Positions 1-13,426 of a stretch of 64,000 nucleotides of DNA are shown here, piece by piece. Under the pieces are notes generated by a model. It searched no databases. It was not told the DNA's origin and worked only from the letters and a program-made list of their open reading frames with translations. Location: assembly GCA_008360955.1 (NCBI GenBank), contig LUCM01005127.1, positions 147,908 through 211,907 of the forward strand. Direction: 5' to 3'. The stretch comes from Fasciolopsis buskii (Eukaryota; Platyhelminthes; Trematoda; Plagiorchiida; Fasciolidae). The position numbers and the translations under genes were made by a program. Within the stretch, counting starts at the first letter, position 1; every line of letters starts with the position of its first letter.

Positions 1-120
1 TATCGACCACGCCCGAACGGGGACGCGATTCCTAACAAGGATGAAACAGCTGTACAGTGCTTCCATGGTTTCTTTATGGTCAGTTGAGCGATGATATCAC
101 ATGGTGAATTATTTCATGAA
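1..120 (+). repeat. tRNA-derived SINE, family B, 3' part cut by window edge
   Basis: The body from CCTAACAAGGATGAAACAGC to the end GAATTATTTCATGAA matches, almost base for base, the copies at 44071-44256 (reverse) and 44478-44582 (forward). The tRNA-like head would lie before base 1; only a diverged remnant of the head-body junction (cgcccgaacgggg) is present. A short spurious reading frame crosses this body in several copies and should not be taken as a gene. Confidence 0.8.
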
Positions 121-2301
121 ATGTACTTGTTTATCTCTTTGTACTGCATGATCACAACTGTTCCCCAGTCGACTGATGATGTTGACTGGCCAACAACAAT
201 ACAATCTGTACGGAAAAGTATTTACTGCTAAGAGAATTAACTGGCAAAATTCTGGTCAGAAAAATTTGGTGGACTACACAGGAGGAGTAAGGTGCAAGAA
301 ACACTGATTGGCTCAGTTATGAGCTGGAAACTCGTCCAGTTGGGGAAACGCGTTATCTGAACTGATTTGGTATGCCTCACAAGATTGCTGAATTTTGTTC
401 CCTATTATTTTCAAACTTCTTCGTCCGATCGGAAAAGTTTAACCAGCGAACTTAAAATGGTTCTGTCAACGGAATAATACCGCTTGTCAAAGAATTGCTT
501 CCCGTTCACTCCTCGGTAGGGCTGTTAATTTATTTGCTAAGCGATCTTGTTTCCGAATGAGTTGTCCATCAATGTTGATGAAAATCACCAGTTCCCTAAT
601 TGATCCAAAAGAGTAGCTAGTTTTGTTCGGTTTTTGTACGATCCATTTTGAAGGACTTTGGCGTATTTATACGGTGCTTGCCGACAAGCTCTCGTTAGCT
701 ACCTTTCGGTAAGAAGTCCATTCAGCTGTCCGAATCGTCTAATCGCAACTCATTCACACGATAAATTCCCCTTTTCTGTTATCATTCGGAGTGAAGCGAA
801 AAAAAAACAATATCCATCTCTCATGTCCCGATAAATATTCCATTTCGGTCAAAATTGTATGTTGTCGTTTGTGTTTGGATTCACTCTGAACTATAACTCT
901 TATCAATTGGCCAAATCAAATTAAGTATCCTTATTTGTATTTAGAAAACACAAAATCCAGTCAATGAAATATTTTGGTTGCGATACTCATCCACTTGTCT
1001 GGTCATTCAAACACAACAGCAATACATCTCTATATTTCTGCTTTGGACTTTAATTCGTTCCACGTTGCACATCAGGGGTGACTTTGTTCCTTATCGTGGT
1101 AGAAAATCCGATATTTTACGTCACGTGATATTGATTACATTTCATATCGGTGAAATTTCTTTCAAAGTCTGCATTCATTATCTTGCACGGAAATTCGGAA
1201 ATGTTACGATGTTTTAATGGTATCTCTCGCCTCACTTTAGTCAATCTCAGTGACATAAAAGCAAGTCTCCTTATATCCTGATTTCCGGCTGATTATAATG
1301 TTGTTCATTGCATATTCACAGCTTTGCATTCATACACTCTGTCCGTAATTCAAAATGGGAGAAAATGTGTTACCCTAGCCGATAATAAACAGTTCTACAA
1401 ACGCATTTGCATTGTTGCGAACAACTCCAGGCAGACTAACGCAAAATTGCTTCATTTTCCCACACTTTCTTCGTCACGTTTTCTATTCTTTCGGTCATTT
1501 GCAAGCTCTGTCTTCCGACCGTTTCTTTTTTAACTAACAGAAAAAACAACTTACCATGGGTCTAGTGCTGAAAACCCTTTCGTTGGGATAACCGGCAAAA
1601 CATTGATCGCAGGAAACAGTTTCGGATTTGGAGAATAAATGGCATGTGATGACATGTCACAAAACGTCTTCTAATATTTGTGGACAAATCCGATAATTTT
1701 CTCACAAAATTCGGTAGAATGTTTGGCTGAGTGAATTAAAAATTGCCATATTTGAGACCCGAGGCACTGCGCACGTTATACGACATGATAAGATTGATTA
1801 AATGATCCGTAATTTGTCCACTTATAGGTAATGTTGTTTTTAAACCAATCACTAAGGCTTCGTATTTGATCGTCCCTAATAGAATTCATACAGGTAATGA
1901 TAAATCTAATTATAGAAAAGAAAATAATAAAGTTTTGGGATGGCGCAGATTGGATATTATGCAAACAGAAGACCTGCGAAGGTCACTGACGCAGATTAGA
2001 ACCGAGTCGGTGACCATTTGCGTATCGGAAAAATGCCGTTCCCCTGATAGAGGACAAAGATCTGGAATACCGAGCGTGTAAATGGATGGCCATTTTTGTG
2101 CGATCAGTGTTACAAAGGCAGATAACAATTGCCCTAGCAAACCGATTGCCCATGCAAGTCACTTCTGATTAAAACAAATCGCTTAGCTGAATTGGATTTT
2201 AAGGGTCGCGACAAAAATGATGAACTGACTTTTCCAGTACAGGAATATGTTGCGCTAATGAGTTGCCACTTCCAATAATAGTACTTTTATGACAACTTTT
2301 T
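121..2301. other. No recognisable gene; AT-rich non-coding DNA
   Basis: Both strands hold only short open frames (up to about 80 codons) with no domain signature, no convincing splice borders and no RNA gene. I see no repeat shared with the rest of the window here. Confidence 0.6.
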
Positions 2302-2428
2302 CTATTGCTGGCAACAGTACGACTATTGGTATTACTGCTGTCTGATACTATGATACTGCTAATACCATTGCTACTGGCAGTAATGCTACTGTTGATACTA
2401 CTAACACTACCACTGTAATTATTACTGA
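2302..2428. repeat. Degenerate trinucleotide (ACT/CTG-type) microsatellite
   Basis: A run of imperfect triplets such as tactgctaataccattgcta and tactactaacactacc fills this stretch. On the minus strand it gives a serine/asparagine-rich open frame (2199-2471), which is explained by the repeat and is not evidence of a gene. Confidence 0.7.
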
Positions 2429-3110
2429 ACAAAAAAGCAAACATTTCATATAAGATGCAAATATTAGTCATCTAGTGACGATGAAAATACTACGGTCGAT
2501 AACTTTCTTCAACTGCAGCTAAAAAACAAAAGTCAATTTTAGTCCATGTTCTTTGCTTGAAATCACTGCTGTTACTAAGTGACAGAACGCAGACAAAAAT
2601 ACTCCAAGTCTGGATATTTGACTTACCTGCTGGCTGGTATTTTTATTTCACGTCTCACATTTTCCCTCTATTCCCATGCTCATAGTCAATAGATTCTGTG
2701 TACTGGCAGATCTGTGGTTGATTATATCTAAGCCGTGATTTTTTGAGTCCTGTTTGCTGAATGCTAATTCATTGGTACCCAACGAAAATCCAAAAGTATT
2801 TCTCGATAGCCAGTCCAACCAAATGCGACTTTTGCAGTCATCCCACGGGTATGATGACATTGACTGGATGATCGCATAACCGAGGCAACACTTCCGGATC
2901 GGGGATATAGTGTAACGAGTTAGGTTAGTTGCCGTCCCGTTCTTTCTGGAGTTTATTCAACTCTTAGATTCATGGTAATTATTTTAGAAGCTCAGTGTAT
3001 TCATTAAACGAATTGATCAACCAACAATTTGCAAGTAAGAAATAGCTTGTCGGTCGTTTGTGTGCATACCAACAGCAAGCTATCAAACGGTTTCAGGACT
3101 CCTAAAATCT
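2429..3110. other. No recognisable gene
   Basis: Only short open frames without any family signature. The spacer ends at the start of a SINE family B copy. Confidence 0.55.
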
Positions 3111-3201
3111 CTTGAAATAAGTCGCCATGTGATATGATCGCTGAACTGAACATAAAGAAGCCATGGAAGCACTGCACAGCTGTTTCATCCTTATTAAGAT
3201 G
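3111..3201 (-). repeat. Diverged SINE family B copy
   Basis: In reverse complement the stretch aligns with the SINE B body: AAGGATGAAACAGCTGT, GTGCTTCCATGG, TTTCTTTATGTTCAG and the ATCACATGGCGAC end. It carries more substitutions than the copies near 44 kb, so it is probably an older insertion. The head side, to about 3238, is too diverged to align with confidence. Confidence 0.75.
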
Positions 3202-3238
3202 GACGCCTGAGCTCCTGTTAAACTCGAACACTGCCATC

Positions 3239-6200
3239 TAACAAAACAGGAGACAGCTTCGTATTTTGGGGTTTCTCCGACTGATTAGTTTTCACATCTG
3301 GGGGGTCAGAGTTCTTTTGAATTCAAGCAACTTTGACATTTATGAAATCAGGCGTATCCAACACCTTGTCTCCTTACAACCATATGACTACTTTGTGATT
3401 GCGCATTTCACACGGAAAACTTTTCCATGTCGCATATTTTGACAAATCTAGACCGGTTTGTTTTTCCACACCTGCACGAGAAGTACCAGCGAATTCGCAA
3501 ACTTTAAGTAGCTTCAATTTTAAAAATCTCAGTTGTAGTTTATTTGCCGATTTCGTGACTAAAATAGATATTGCATCACTGGTGTTCTTTTCTTGGTAAA
3601 CTGAAGTGTAGCATGGAGCGAAAGAAGGCCTAGAAACCAATCCACCAAAGTTAGTTTCTGTTGGAGAAGAGGATGCTCATATTTTGTGGAAAATCCGCTT
3701 TGGACAATGCAAAGAAAGAATCAAACTCAATCGAGCTTGCTGATTTACCTCGCAGTTGTGCTTTGTGAGCTTAGATAACCTATTTTTTGCTGTGATCGAA
3801 ATTCCCCTGGTTCTATATGACCATTCAATGAAACATACAGGTTATACAGGGTACCAAGTCGTTTTCACATTGAAAAACTTGAATATTCCAGAAAGCAAAA
3901 CGAATTAGCAGTGGAAAAGAATAGTTGATTTTTTTTTATTTTTGCCTAGAATAATCTAGCCAGTTGCCGGACACGACTGCATCTGTTTGCAATGCTAGTT
4001 CATGTTTAGTTGGTTTTAAACATGATGGTCAGACGGTCAGTTGTTACCGTATTGAGCATAAATTGCCGGGGCCAATCAGGTGTACGGGTTTTAGGACCAC
4101 AATTGAAATTTGTCACAGTTGCTGTTGAAGCCAACTTCCGGAATGAAAGCCGCTAATCAAAAGAAAATCAATCGTTTGATGCAAGTCATGTAATGTGGTG
4201 GTAAAATGAAATGTATTCCCAAATTTTGGTCATCTGAAAGCAGTCTTTGTATTTGGCATACGTAGAGGAATGCAAATCAGGCTTGATGGCTAATAAGTGA
4301 TTAATAAGAATCAACGTCTGACTTTGTGATCACGTCTAGTGTTCACCACATTCGCGGACTTTAGGAAATCGGGTGGGACGGACAGAAGCATGGAAGGGAG
4401 TGCCTTCGAGGATTCTCGGGGAATTCCAGAACTAGTTCACCCCAACCAAGTTAATCCTAAAAAACTGATCGAAAACTGACCTTTATTCCATTGAAACCCA
4501 CGGAACAAGCACAACAAAGAGAGTTAATTCGAGTGGCAAAACTTACTGTCATGCATCCAGCATCTGCAAACGTTTAGGATACCGAGTCAACATCACTCGA
4601 TTACAGTGGTCGTTGTCAGTCTTACGGGTATCTGAAACAACGTTGCCGATTTGTGGACAATTGGGAAAATCCACCTCAGTTCTATTGGCTGATCAGTAAA
4701 AAGGAGTTCATTAAGTTCTTAATCAAGGTACCAATCCAGTAACGTAACCGTAATGAAATCCTTTCCTGTGGAAAAAATAAAGTCATATTTTGGCTTCGGT
4801 AATGACTTCTAGCGGCGCAATTCGACCATTAATTTATAAGCAAAGTGTTAATTTGTCGTGATCAAAATCGACCACACGGTGCAAGTTATCGATTCAACTC
4901 AAATATCCGGTGTGAGACTCGTAACATATCAATTCCATCAATCTGGTCTATCCGCACCAGTTTGTACTTTGTAAGCCCATTAGATCGTAAAATGTGCACT
5001 GGTTTTCATGTAAATTAGAAACACACCATTTCATGTACCGAAACTAGTAATAAACAGTTAGAAAGCAAAACACATTTCGAAAAAATTGCAATGTAATTTT
5101 TAATTGCAATTCAATTTTGCAATATAATGCCACCAGTCTACGGGAAGACGAAGCAGTGCCCCTGGTCTAAGGCACTGTTCTATATTTGTCCATTTTTATT
5201 CATCCTAGTGTTTGTGTTTTCAAATACTTCTAATCTGTGAACGTTGATTCCATCCCCTTTTTCCGTTCAATAATTTGCCAGATTGGTGCCAATATTTGTT
5301 CTGGTTTCTAAGGACACCACCCCCAGAAGTCCTATTACTTTTGTCTTCAAATAAATCTCACAGGCACATAAGACAACACTCAGACCAAGAATCACATCGC
5401 ATTACATAGTGCAGTGTGAAATACTAGAGATTCTTTAAATAGCCAGCTGACAACGATTGTTGATATTTGTAAAACAATTATCCAATCAAATGTACAACAG
5501 TTGATAAAACTTACTAAATAATTCACAAGCTCCAAATGGTTTGGGTCTGATCTGTGCTCATACGGGATCGTGAGTGATTAAGCGCTATAGGCTGAACTAG
5601 TTTTATTGGAAAACCGTCACAAAGTTCCATGCGTGGAAGTACAGTTTGTCCTGTTTCCACCATAGGAAAACAAAGAAATAGGCCACGTCAATAGAGATGA
5701 CAGAGTCGCAAAACTGAACAGACATAGCATCGAAGTATTTAATATTAGATTTAAGGGCTACCGTTGCATACTATCTACCAAGCTAACTTCTGATTGTTTT
5801 AGGCTCAAAATCTACAACAATCTGGCAGAATTTGTGACAGATAATGAAGAGTACGACACCGTAACATAACTTTGATAATGTTTACCTTTGAATTACGTAC
5901 CAAAAAAGTTATTCGTGCACCAGTTACTGAATGAAAACCCATAGATTCGCTTTGTATTATTTATTTTGTACAACTTATCGGAAAATCAATTATGGACAAG
6001 AGAATAAATAAAACGGTGGTTGAGTCAATATTGCTAACTTGCGTGAAATTCGTGCCCGAATCATCGTCGATTATGCAATCTTAGCAATAAAAACACCCTA
6101 AGTACGTGCACATTGCTATAGGTGATCATTAGGGGTGGAAACATTTTCGGAAATTCAAAACAATTGCTTTCCCTAGCAGGTTGAGCTAAATTAACGCGAC

Positions 6201-6610
6201 TTCCAAACACAAATTGTGCAGAAGCACAACTATGTGATTCCAAGTTGTACCGGAAATACTTGAACTTCCGTTTGGTTTACTCCATATTGCGACATTAAAC
6301 GACCATATATTGACCATCTTTTCTAATCAGTAAAAGGAGAAAAACAACATCGGTTTGACAATTTTAGAGTCCATTTAACGTGATCCCTACAAAAAAATGT
6401 TTTCAAACACTAAAGAGCAGTTACATTAGTTTGAATACCTATCGCCCTTGTCCTCATCGACGTTCTTCTGGATCGCTCCATTAGTTTCGGCTAGCTTCAT
6501 TCCGATGCACAAAGCTTAACAAATTTAATACTTTGTTCTGGTTTTCAAGCTGTGATGCGTCACAAAAACTTGGACTCACTTAAATGAAGACTGAAAACTG
6601 GGACACAAAT
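3239..6610. other. Long gene-free stretch
   Basis: No protein family, RNA gene or clear repeat is recognised over 3.3 kb. A minus-strand open frame of 88 codons (3374-3640) lacks known motifs; part of it loosely resembles a minus-strand frame at 48300-48500. A small very AT-rich patch lies at about 5085-5125. The rest looks like ordinary intergenic or intronic DNA. Confidence 0.5.
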
Positions 6611-6681
6611 TGTGCATTTGTGTGCATTTGTGTGCATGTGTATTTATGTGCATGTGTATTTGTGTGCGTGTGTGTGTGTGT
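6611..6681. repeat. (TG)n-rich microsatellite
   Basis: Interrupted TG repeats with embedded tgtgcat/tgtgtat units end in an uninterrupted gtgtgtgtgtgtgtc run. Opposed open frames over this block translate the repeat and are spurious. Confidence 0.9.
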
Positions 6682-7561
6682 CAAAATTCTTGTGCCGCTC
6701 GGAAGCATTAACTGTTTTCTCCTCACCCCAGGGTGTCGCATGGGGCATAAACCAGGTAAAACCTCTTTCATTGGGTGATTGAATGGGTACACCCGGGGCT
6801 TGGAAACTCAACGAAAAATTTCGCTACATGGCCTATAAAGATTAAAAGTTGAGTAATAAGTTTCTAACAGTTTTATTTTCACCCACCCTGATTGGGATCA
6901 GGCGAGAATAAAGAAAATTTCCGGTTCTGCATTTCTGCACCGGTCGACGTGCTTCGAATGTGCACATCTACGATACGCAAACATTAATCAATCTTTCATT
7001 GTCTTCTCTGTCCAACGGGACAGCCAGTTCTGCAGTTGAAAATAATCACACGAATGTGTTTTATTGCATTGAGATATGACAAAAAAAGGAAGTAATTCTC
7101 GAGGTTTCGCATTTTTTCCTTCAATCCACTGGCCGTTTCTTTTTCCTCTCACAGAAAGAACTTCCACGAATATTCCAAATAGTCTTGCAAATACTCTGTT
7201 CAACACTGTTCAAACTAGTAACGGCATAAAATAGTAGACTTGGTCGAGTGGACACATTGGGTCCAAAAATCGGTCACGCGTGCTCCAATTCCATCAATCG
7301 CTGACAGCTATTTTAACTGCAAACTACAATTTCGTTAAGTAATAAACGTGGGATTTGGTGTGTTTAGCTGTTTCAATCATGATGATAATGCTTACAATCT
7401 GAATGTCGTCTTATAAATAAATGCAAATACATCCAGGCACTTCGATCAGCAATTCAAAACATAACATTTTGTTCTCGAGGCAGCTCTTTAGTTGTTGTAA
7501 ACCTTGAGTAAGACTTTTTGATACTTCCCACATATATCTCACAATTACCTGCAGGCAGTAT
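6682..7561. other. No recognisable gene
   Basis: Short open frames only, AT-rich, and no repeat that I can match elsewhere in the window. Confidence 0.5.
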
Positions 7562-8023
7562 GTGGGATTGATGTTATTTTCTTTCAGCCAAATGCCCCTT
7601 GAATTGCACTCAGCGCATAAACCGCAAGTCCTTCGATCAGCCTTACACTCGAGAAGCCCCGGACTCGAATTTCACTCCGATTTGGGCTCAACGATGGTGC
7701 ATATCCATCATCAAACCCAGAGTTTGAATCCGGACTCGTTCGCTTGGGAGCAGTGTAACCACTACGCCCCCTGGCTAATCCGAACTACTGGGTCAAGTTT
7801 GTTCAGGTGTCGTCCCCAGTCAAGAATGCCCAAAGGTTTCGAAAGGAGACACAGTCACTGCCCGTTAACTCTGGTAGAATGCCTTCCACCAAGTCAGGTC
7901 TTCTCAGCAGGAATGAATTCCTTTCCAGCTTGGCCAACATCGTGGTTTGTCCGCTCATGGTGGAAACCGAAGAGTAGTCAGTCAAAAACAAAAAACAAAT
8001 TTATTCATTTGGAGGACGTTTGA
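7562..8023 (+). other. Open frame of 153 codons over a GC-richer island; probably repeat-derived
   Basis: This is one of the longer open frames in the window, and its base composition is richer in G and C than the flanks. No domain is recognised. The frame runs straight across a tRNA-like sequence on the opposite strand (7712-7776) and has no clear splice borders. The simplest reading is a repeat body that happens to be open, not a host exon. A conserved unknown exon cannot be excluded by eye. Confidence 0.3.
7712..7776 (-). repeat. tRNA-like SINE head
   Basis: On the minus strand the sequence gggggcgtagtggttacac is a good internal RNA polymerase III box A. About 35 bases later comes GGATTCAAACTC, a box B-like match to GGTTCGANNCC. 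This order and spacing are typical of tRNA-derived SINE heads. No intact cloverleaf is obvious, so a functional tRNA is unlikely. Confidence 0.5.
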
Positions 8024-10780
8024 GTCAGATCGACGTGCAACTCCCGCTCAAAATAGCTGCAGCCTTCCGCAAGTTGTTGATTCATGTTTTCATCATCCTG
8101 ACTAGGTATAAAACATGTCCCATCTAAAGATTGCGATTTGGACAGTGGTGTACATCCCAATTAGCTTCACACTGGGAAAGTTGATCAACTGCGCGCAGAT
8201 ACCTTATAGGTTATATCACTTTCCAGATGAGTTATTGTTTCATTTTGAATGGTATTCCTGTCATTTCACTTAAATGCCGTTGATTTCCTAATCCGGGGGT
8301 ACTAAGGGGTGCTTGGTCTCCCTCCAAATTCAAAGACAGTGCTTTTTGGTCTGTTAATATTCGGTGAACTCTTCCAAACTGTCTCTCAGTTCAATGGATT
8401 CAACAATATTTGCGAACAATTTGCACAGGATATTTGAATAGTCGTCTAAGCCACTTACTAGTAGAACGACGGACTTTCTACGAACCACAGATTTCAGAGA
8501 TTTTTGGAAGTTCTGATTATAAATCGCTTAGCAACAAAGGTATCAAAGCGCACAACTTTATTATTCGGTTTCATAATCTATATAGAACTGCTGGATTTAG
8601 AATTTACTCCGTCCCATCAGCAAAAGAGTAAATACTGCGTTTATATCAGCCAGTACTTTGTCAGCTGAAATGTCATTAACTTAAATTATCAGGTTAAATT
8701 TGAGTGCCCATCAGGGCTTAAAATGGTTTAATAACATTACCAAGTGTACAGGAAGCCCCTTGATTTCCTATCTCTTCCGGTAGTGAAGATGGTATATTGT
8801 CCGAGAAAAACCGGCACTCTGAACAAATTAGGACTCAGATGTTTCTGATCGTTATAAACGGTGTATCCAATTGCTTTTTGCAAGTTACAGCCCGCGGCCT
8901 CACGAGCAGGAACCAAGAAGGGTCATGACACTTCCAAATGTGTATTGTTTATAGCCTAACAGCCCACATTTTTAACTGTCCAGAGAAGCTGCTATGACGG
9001 TTATAATGGTAAAGGTCATCTGAGGTGCAATCAAAATATAGTCACCGTTGAAGTCCAATTTCGCAACCACTTAGTAATGATCATTTCAGTCTTTCAAGAA
9101 AGGTAATGAGCCGTTAGACTGAGTGGCCCAAAAGTAGTGTTGACCGTTAGCAACACCCGCATGGCAAGCAAACGCGCGACGGTAATGCTAAGCCTCTCAC
9201 GCTTCAATTCGCAAACTAACAGACTAACCAATTCGTGCTTGATAAATGCATCGCCCATTCAACAAACAATCGAGAAGGCCAAATTTCCTGATGTTCACTA
9301 GTTGGTTATTACTGTCTTATGCCTCCGGAGTAAGCCTTGCAGTGATTGTTTCAAAAGACTTGAAAGAATGAATAGATATTTTTGGTCCTGTGAATCATCG
9401 TTTTGCTATCCAAACAAGGAGGTGAATAAAGGGAGGCAATGTAATTCCAAAGCGTAAGAGAAGCTTACTCGAAACAATTGGGCTGCCACTCACAAATTAC
9501 TAGTGTGGATGGTACCGAGCATTAATTTACTGTGTAGTGATGTTAGATCATTTAGACTTGTCGCGACCATAAAAATTGGACAAAAATGTAGATAATAACA
9601 AGAACGCTATAGTCTGCTCCCAACAAAACATTTTGATTACAATAATGAAATTCTCTAATGCCTAAAAGTTTTTTACTAATTTTTGAGATACTCCTTTGGC
9701 CAGTAGTGAAAGTAGACTTGGTGCCTGTCCAATCGTGATAATTTTGCTATGTGACTCATACTGAAGAGCCATGGCCGAGTATACCCGGTAAACGGACGAT
9801 CATCTTGGGCTGGCGCTGTTGATATTTGACTAGAAACTTTGCAGTAGACTCACAACTCTTTAAACTATCCTAATTTTTTGTTGTCCCGAAAATGTGCCGT
9901 GTAGTTTTCACCGGCGTGGGGAAATTTCGACTTTCCATAAATGCTTCCCCTCTTGAGTTTTGCCTTTTTTGTCATCGATTATGGACCTAGTAGTGTCGGT
10001 CATGTTGAATAATTTGTTGAATATGTCTGTTGTGTTCACATTAAAAAAACGATGTCTAATTGCCCCTTTCAAGAATAAATCATTCATGCCAGAGCTCGAA
10101 TCTCATTGGGTTTGAAGATATGGTCTTGCTTTCCGATGCCATGTAAACCAGCCTTACCATTAGAAACAACAAAAACACATTAATAGCCAAAGTGGCTTAG
10201 GTCTTGTGAAGGACGGTCACAATCGCTTTTGGTCAATCACGACACCTGGCTTACTTTGTTGTTGTGCTGTTAAGAATTTTGTTGTTTGTTTTCTTGTTTT
10301 CTTCGAGACATTCATGCCGACGTAACATCAGGCTAGAGGTTAAACAAAGTTTGTTAAACACGAATGTACCACCTATCCCTGTCTGGTAGTTTCAACTTTT
10401 AGTAATGTCATACAAAATGGACGTTCTCCCTTATTCACCAGAAGAGGTCCGTTTGACCACGATTAAACGAAACGAACAGTTACCCGAGAACACGTTGAAA
10501 GTCTGCTGCAGATTGTAGTGACAGAGTCGGGAGAATTACAATAGTATGGAAGACAGTTTGAAAGACCCATTGGACTAGCGTCCACAATTTCCAAACCGGC
10601 GTAATAGGAATGCCAAGACAAGAAATAATGAAAAAAATTCATATTGCTTTCGCATTGTTTCCAGTTGAACAAAACACATGATAAAATACTTCATATTCAA
10701 AAAATCTGCCTTTCACTTTAATCAATTCGTGCTCTAAAGCTTTGAAATCTAATGATGTTGTATCTCACAGGGACGTAGGT
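8024..10780. other. Gene-free stretch
   Basis: Nothing recognisable over 2.7 kb: no long open frame, microsatellite or matched repeat. A box B-like tcgaatctc at about 10095 has no convincing box A partner. Confidence 0.5.
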
Positions 10781-10966
10781 CTTTTATCTTTTTGTCCTTT
10801 TACTTCCTTTATTGATGAAATAACAGTGTACATCAATTTTCAGGAAGGGGCCGATGCCAACCGAGGGTTGCCAAGTGGGGAAATTGACCGGCGGTGGGTG
10901 GATTTGGACCCGCGACCCTCATGTTCAAAAGGCACAACCTTGTCCGCTTAGCCACCGCCGGTCAAT
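10781..10966 (-). repeat. tRNA-derived SINE, family A
   Basis: Read on minus, a tRNA-like head (10883-10966) carries box A (GGTGGCTAAGCGG) and a box B variant (GGGTCCAAATCC). The body that follows is shared with the copies at 62187-62367 and 50156-50312 (CTTGGCAACCCTCGGTTGGC, CCCTTCCTGA). The copy ends in an A-rich tail (AAAGGACAAAAAGATAAAAG). The head is enclosed by a perfect 15-base inverted repeat, attgaccggcggtgg at 10883-10897 and its complement at 10952-10966, twice the length of a normal tRNA acceptor stem. Confidence 0.88.
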
Positions 10967-13426
10967 CGATTTGTTGCTGACATTGTACAACAACCAGCCG
11001 TACTAAAGTTCAAATCACCACTAGCAACGGCGGGTACAACGTTTCAGATGTTTCGTTCTTATATGGATTTCCTAGCAGTTCCTAGACACCATTACCCAAA
11101 TGTACCTTAAATCGGTGGTGACAAAATCTTAGATCGATGGTCGCTCCATTGGAGTCCTGTGACCGAATGTGTTTGCACATGCGAAACCCAAGTGAAACAG
11201 AAGCTTCCCACTCGCCAATAGTGGATGGGTGTAGTAACTTGTTGTGGTTAATTGGAAAAAACCGTGGAATATCAACCCTGTCAGGTGTGATGTTTGAGCG
11301 ACAACTGTTCTTGTGGTTTGCAACCTACACTAAGTGTGATGTATACGGACTAATGAAGAACGCCAAAAAATGTACAATAATGCCTAGTTTTACATGTGGA
11401 ACTGAGATCTCCGATTACCTAAGGAGTGGTTTTATAGTAATGTAAACCAGTCCTTTCAAAAGTGATTCCTTAATCCCAGAAGTGCATGACTTTTTGAAAA
11501 AAAGAAAACGTGAATAGCAAGTCACATTCGTTTCTACAAATAAGGTTTTATGTACTAAGATTTCGGGTTGATGAAAATGCTGGTATCTTGAGGCAAATAA
11601 GTTCTAGTGTCTTTTCGACTTAGCCGTCCCATCGAGGTGAGACTACTTTAGGTTTGTGGGAACAATTGTTTCTCTGCGGTTTCTATTACCGCTGCCTATA
11701 GACAACAGTTGGGATTACTCATTGCATACCTATGTTTTAAATCTGTAAAACCGCTGGCCAGGGGTAATTAGCAGCAAGCTGTCAAAATAATCGCAATCAT
11801 ATCAACCAAAATATCAGAATACAGGTCGACAGCTCACATAAAACGTCTTGACATCTGCGTTGATTAAAGCTTGTCACATGGTTGACCCTTCCCATTCTAT
11901 GAACATCTGTCCAGTTCCATGATCTTCGGACGATATCACTACAGGATTTGGTTTCTCATGATCCACAAAATGCATTACACCTATACGGATTTTTTGAAGA
12001 GAACCAGAAAATGGTGGAGAGGGACTGGTCTGGGTTATCTGACCAACTCATTCACTATCCAATCGGAAAAGATACTCGCCAAAATCTGACAAACTCCCAC
12101 GAAATTAACTTCTGATGGGCGTATTCAGTGCGCAGGCTCATTTAGTTTGGGTAATTGATTTAGCCAGACATATGTCGAATTTTCAAAACACCACTGATGA
12201 ATTCAACTGAGGTGTAATTCCAATTTCCTTAGGTTTGGATCAAGTCAAAAATACCAATTAAACTTCTATTTGCGTTTATTTTCTAACACATGAAACGAGT
12301 AGCAAACTGAACATCTTGAAACACGGGCTCAACGCTTCGGTGGATTAACGTAGTGCAAACGACAAGTGCTTGGGAGAAGAATGTTCTGTACAAACGTATT
12401 ACGCGCGAACAAATGCCAACAATTCCTATCACGAAAGTGAAAGGTACACCAGCTGTGGTTGTTTGTTTAAAAATATTTCCACTTGCCTCCGTGAGCTATA
12501 AGTGCAGCATTCTTTATAATTTTAAACAACAATCCCCGGGAGGACAATCCTTTCTCTTGCTCTCGCACGTATTCTAAACATTGCAGATCACAGGAAAAGA
12601 AAGTTTGTAAAATCCCCCCCGTGTGTCACCTTCGTCCTTGTTTGATACAATTCTGTATGAAACACCTGCATATCAGACCATGCAGTTTCTCACGAAACTA
12701 AGAGGAAGATACTTTATGAACGGAGAAGGCTTTTTCACAGAATTGGTTTGCAAAAATTTTTGACCGATAACAAGTTGAACAGTAACACACAACTGAGGGG
12801 TAAACAGCCCACGCACTCTCCCATCGAGCAAAGATGCGTGCAGAGGTACAAATAATAAAAATCTTTGCCAAGTATCAGAAACATTCAACGTGTTTTTTTG
12901 TCACAACAATGAAATAACGTGAAAAACATTCTCGTTGTCCTGTCCAAAGAAATGCGGAACTTCGTTGATCCAAATGACCTGAGTCACAAAGTGGGACGCG
13001 TTATGTGCGAAGGTAACTTGTTTACTGTAAAATCAGTTGGAAACAGGAAAATCAAAGCGTGCAATCACATAACGACAATCAAGGTTTCCCTGCTTTCCTA
13101 AATTGCGGATGTTTGCTGACCTGAATTCATTCACTAGACGACAATTTAACGCTCAAAATTCATGTATTATAAACGCGGCCAACTTGTCGTACTCTCGCGA
13201 TGGATGTTTTCGCTGTCTCCGGTTCGGAATGGAACATCTTATCACATATTTTCTTTCACAATTATACGCTCTTTAGAACTGTGAAGAGTAGTCGCTTTAT
13301 TTACTATCCTAGATCCATCTTTTGCAGAATCTGTATGACTTTCAGCTAAATTATTGTGGATGAAGAGAAATTTCCAATTTCTAGCATCCTCTCTTAGTCT
13401 GTAAGGGATAAATATTCGAGCCTACC
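10967..13426. other. Gene-free stretch
   Basis: A plus-strand open frame of 102 codons at 11137-11445 has no known motif and no clear splice borders. The last few hundred bases may hold the unrecognisable start of the retrotransposon that becomes legible at 13427. Confidence 0.45.

Noticed and set aside
2199..2471. Serine/asparagine-rich protein
   Set aside because: It is the translation of a degenerate triplet microsatellite.
6580..6792. Opposed frames rich in His/Thr or Cys/Val
   Set aside because: They translate the (TG)n tract.
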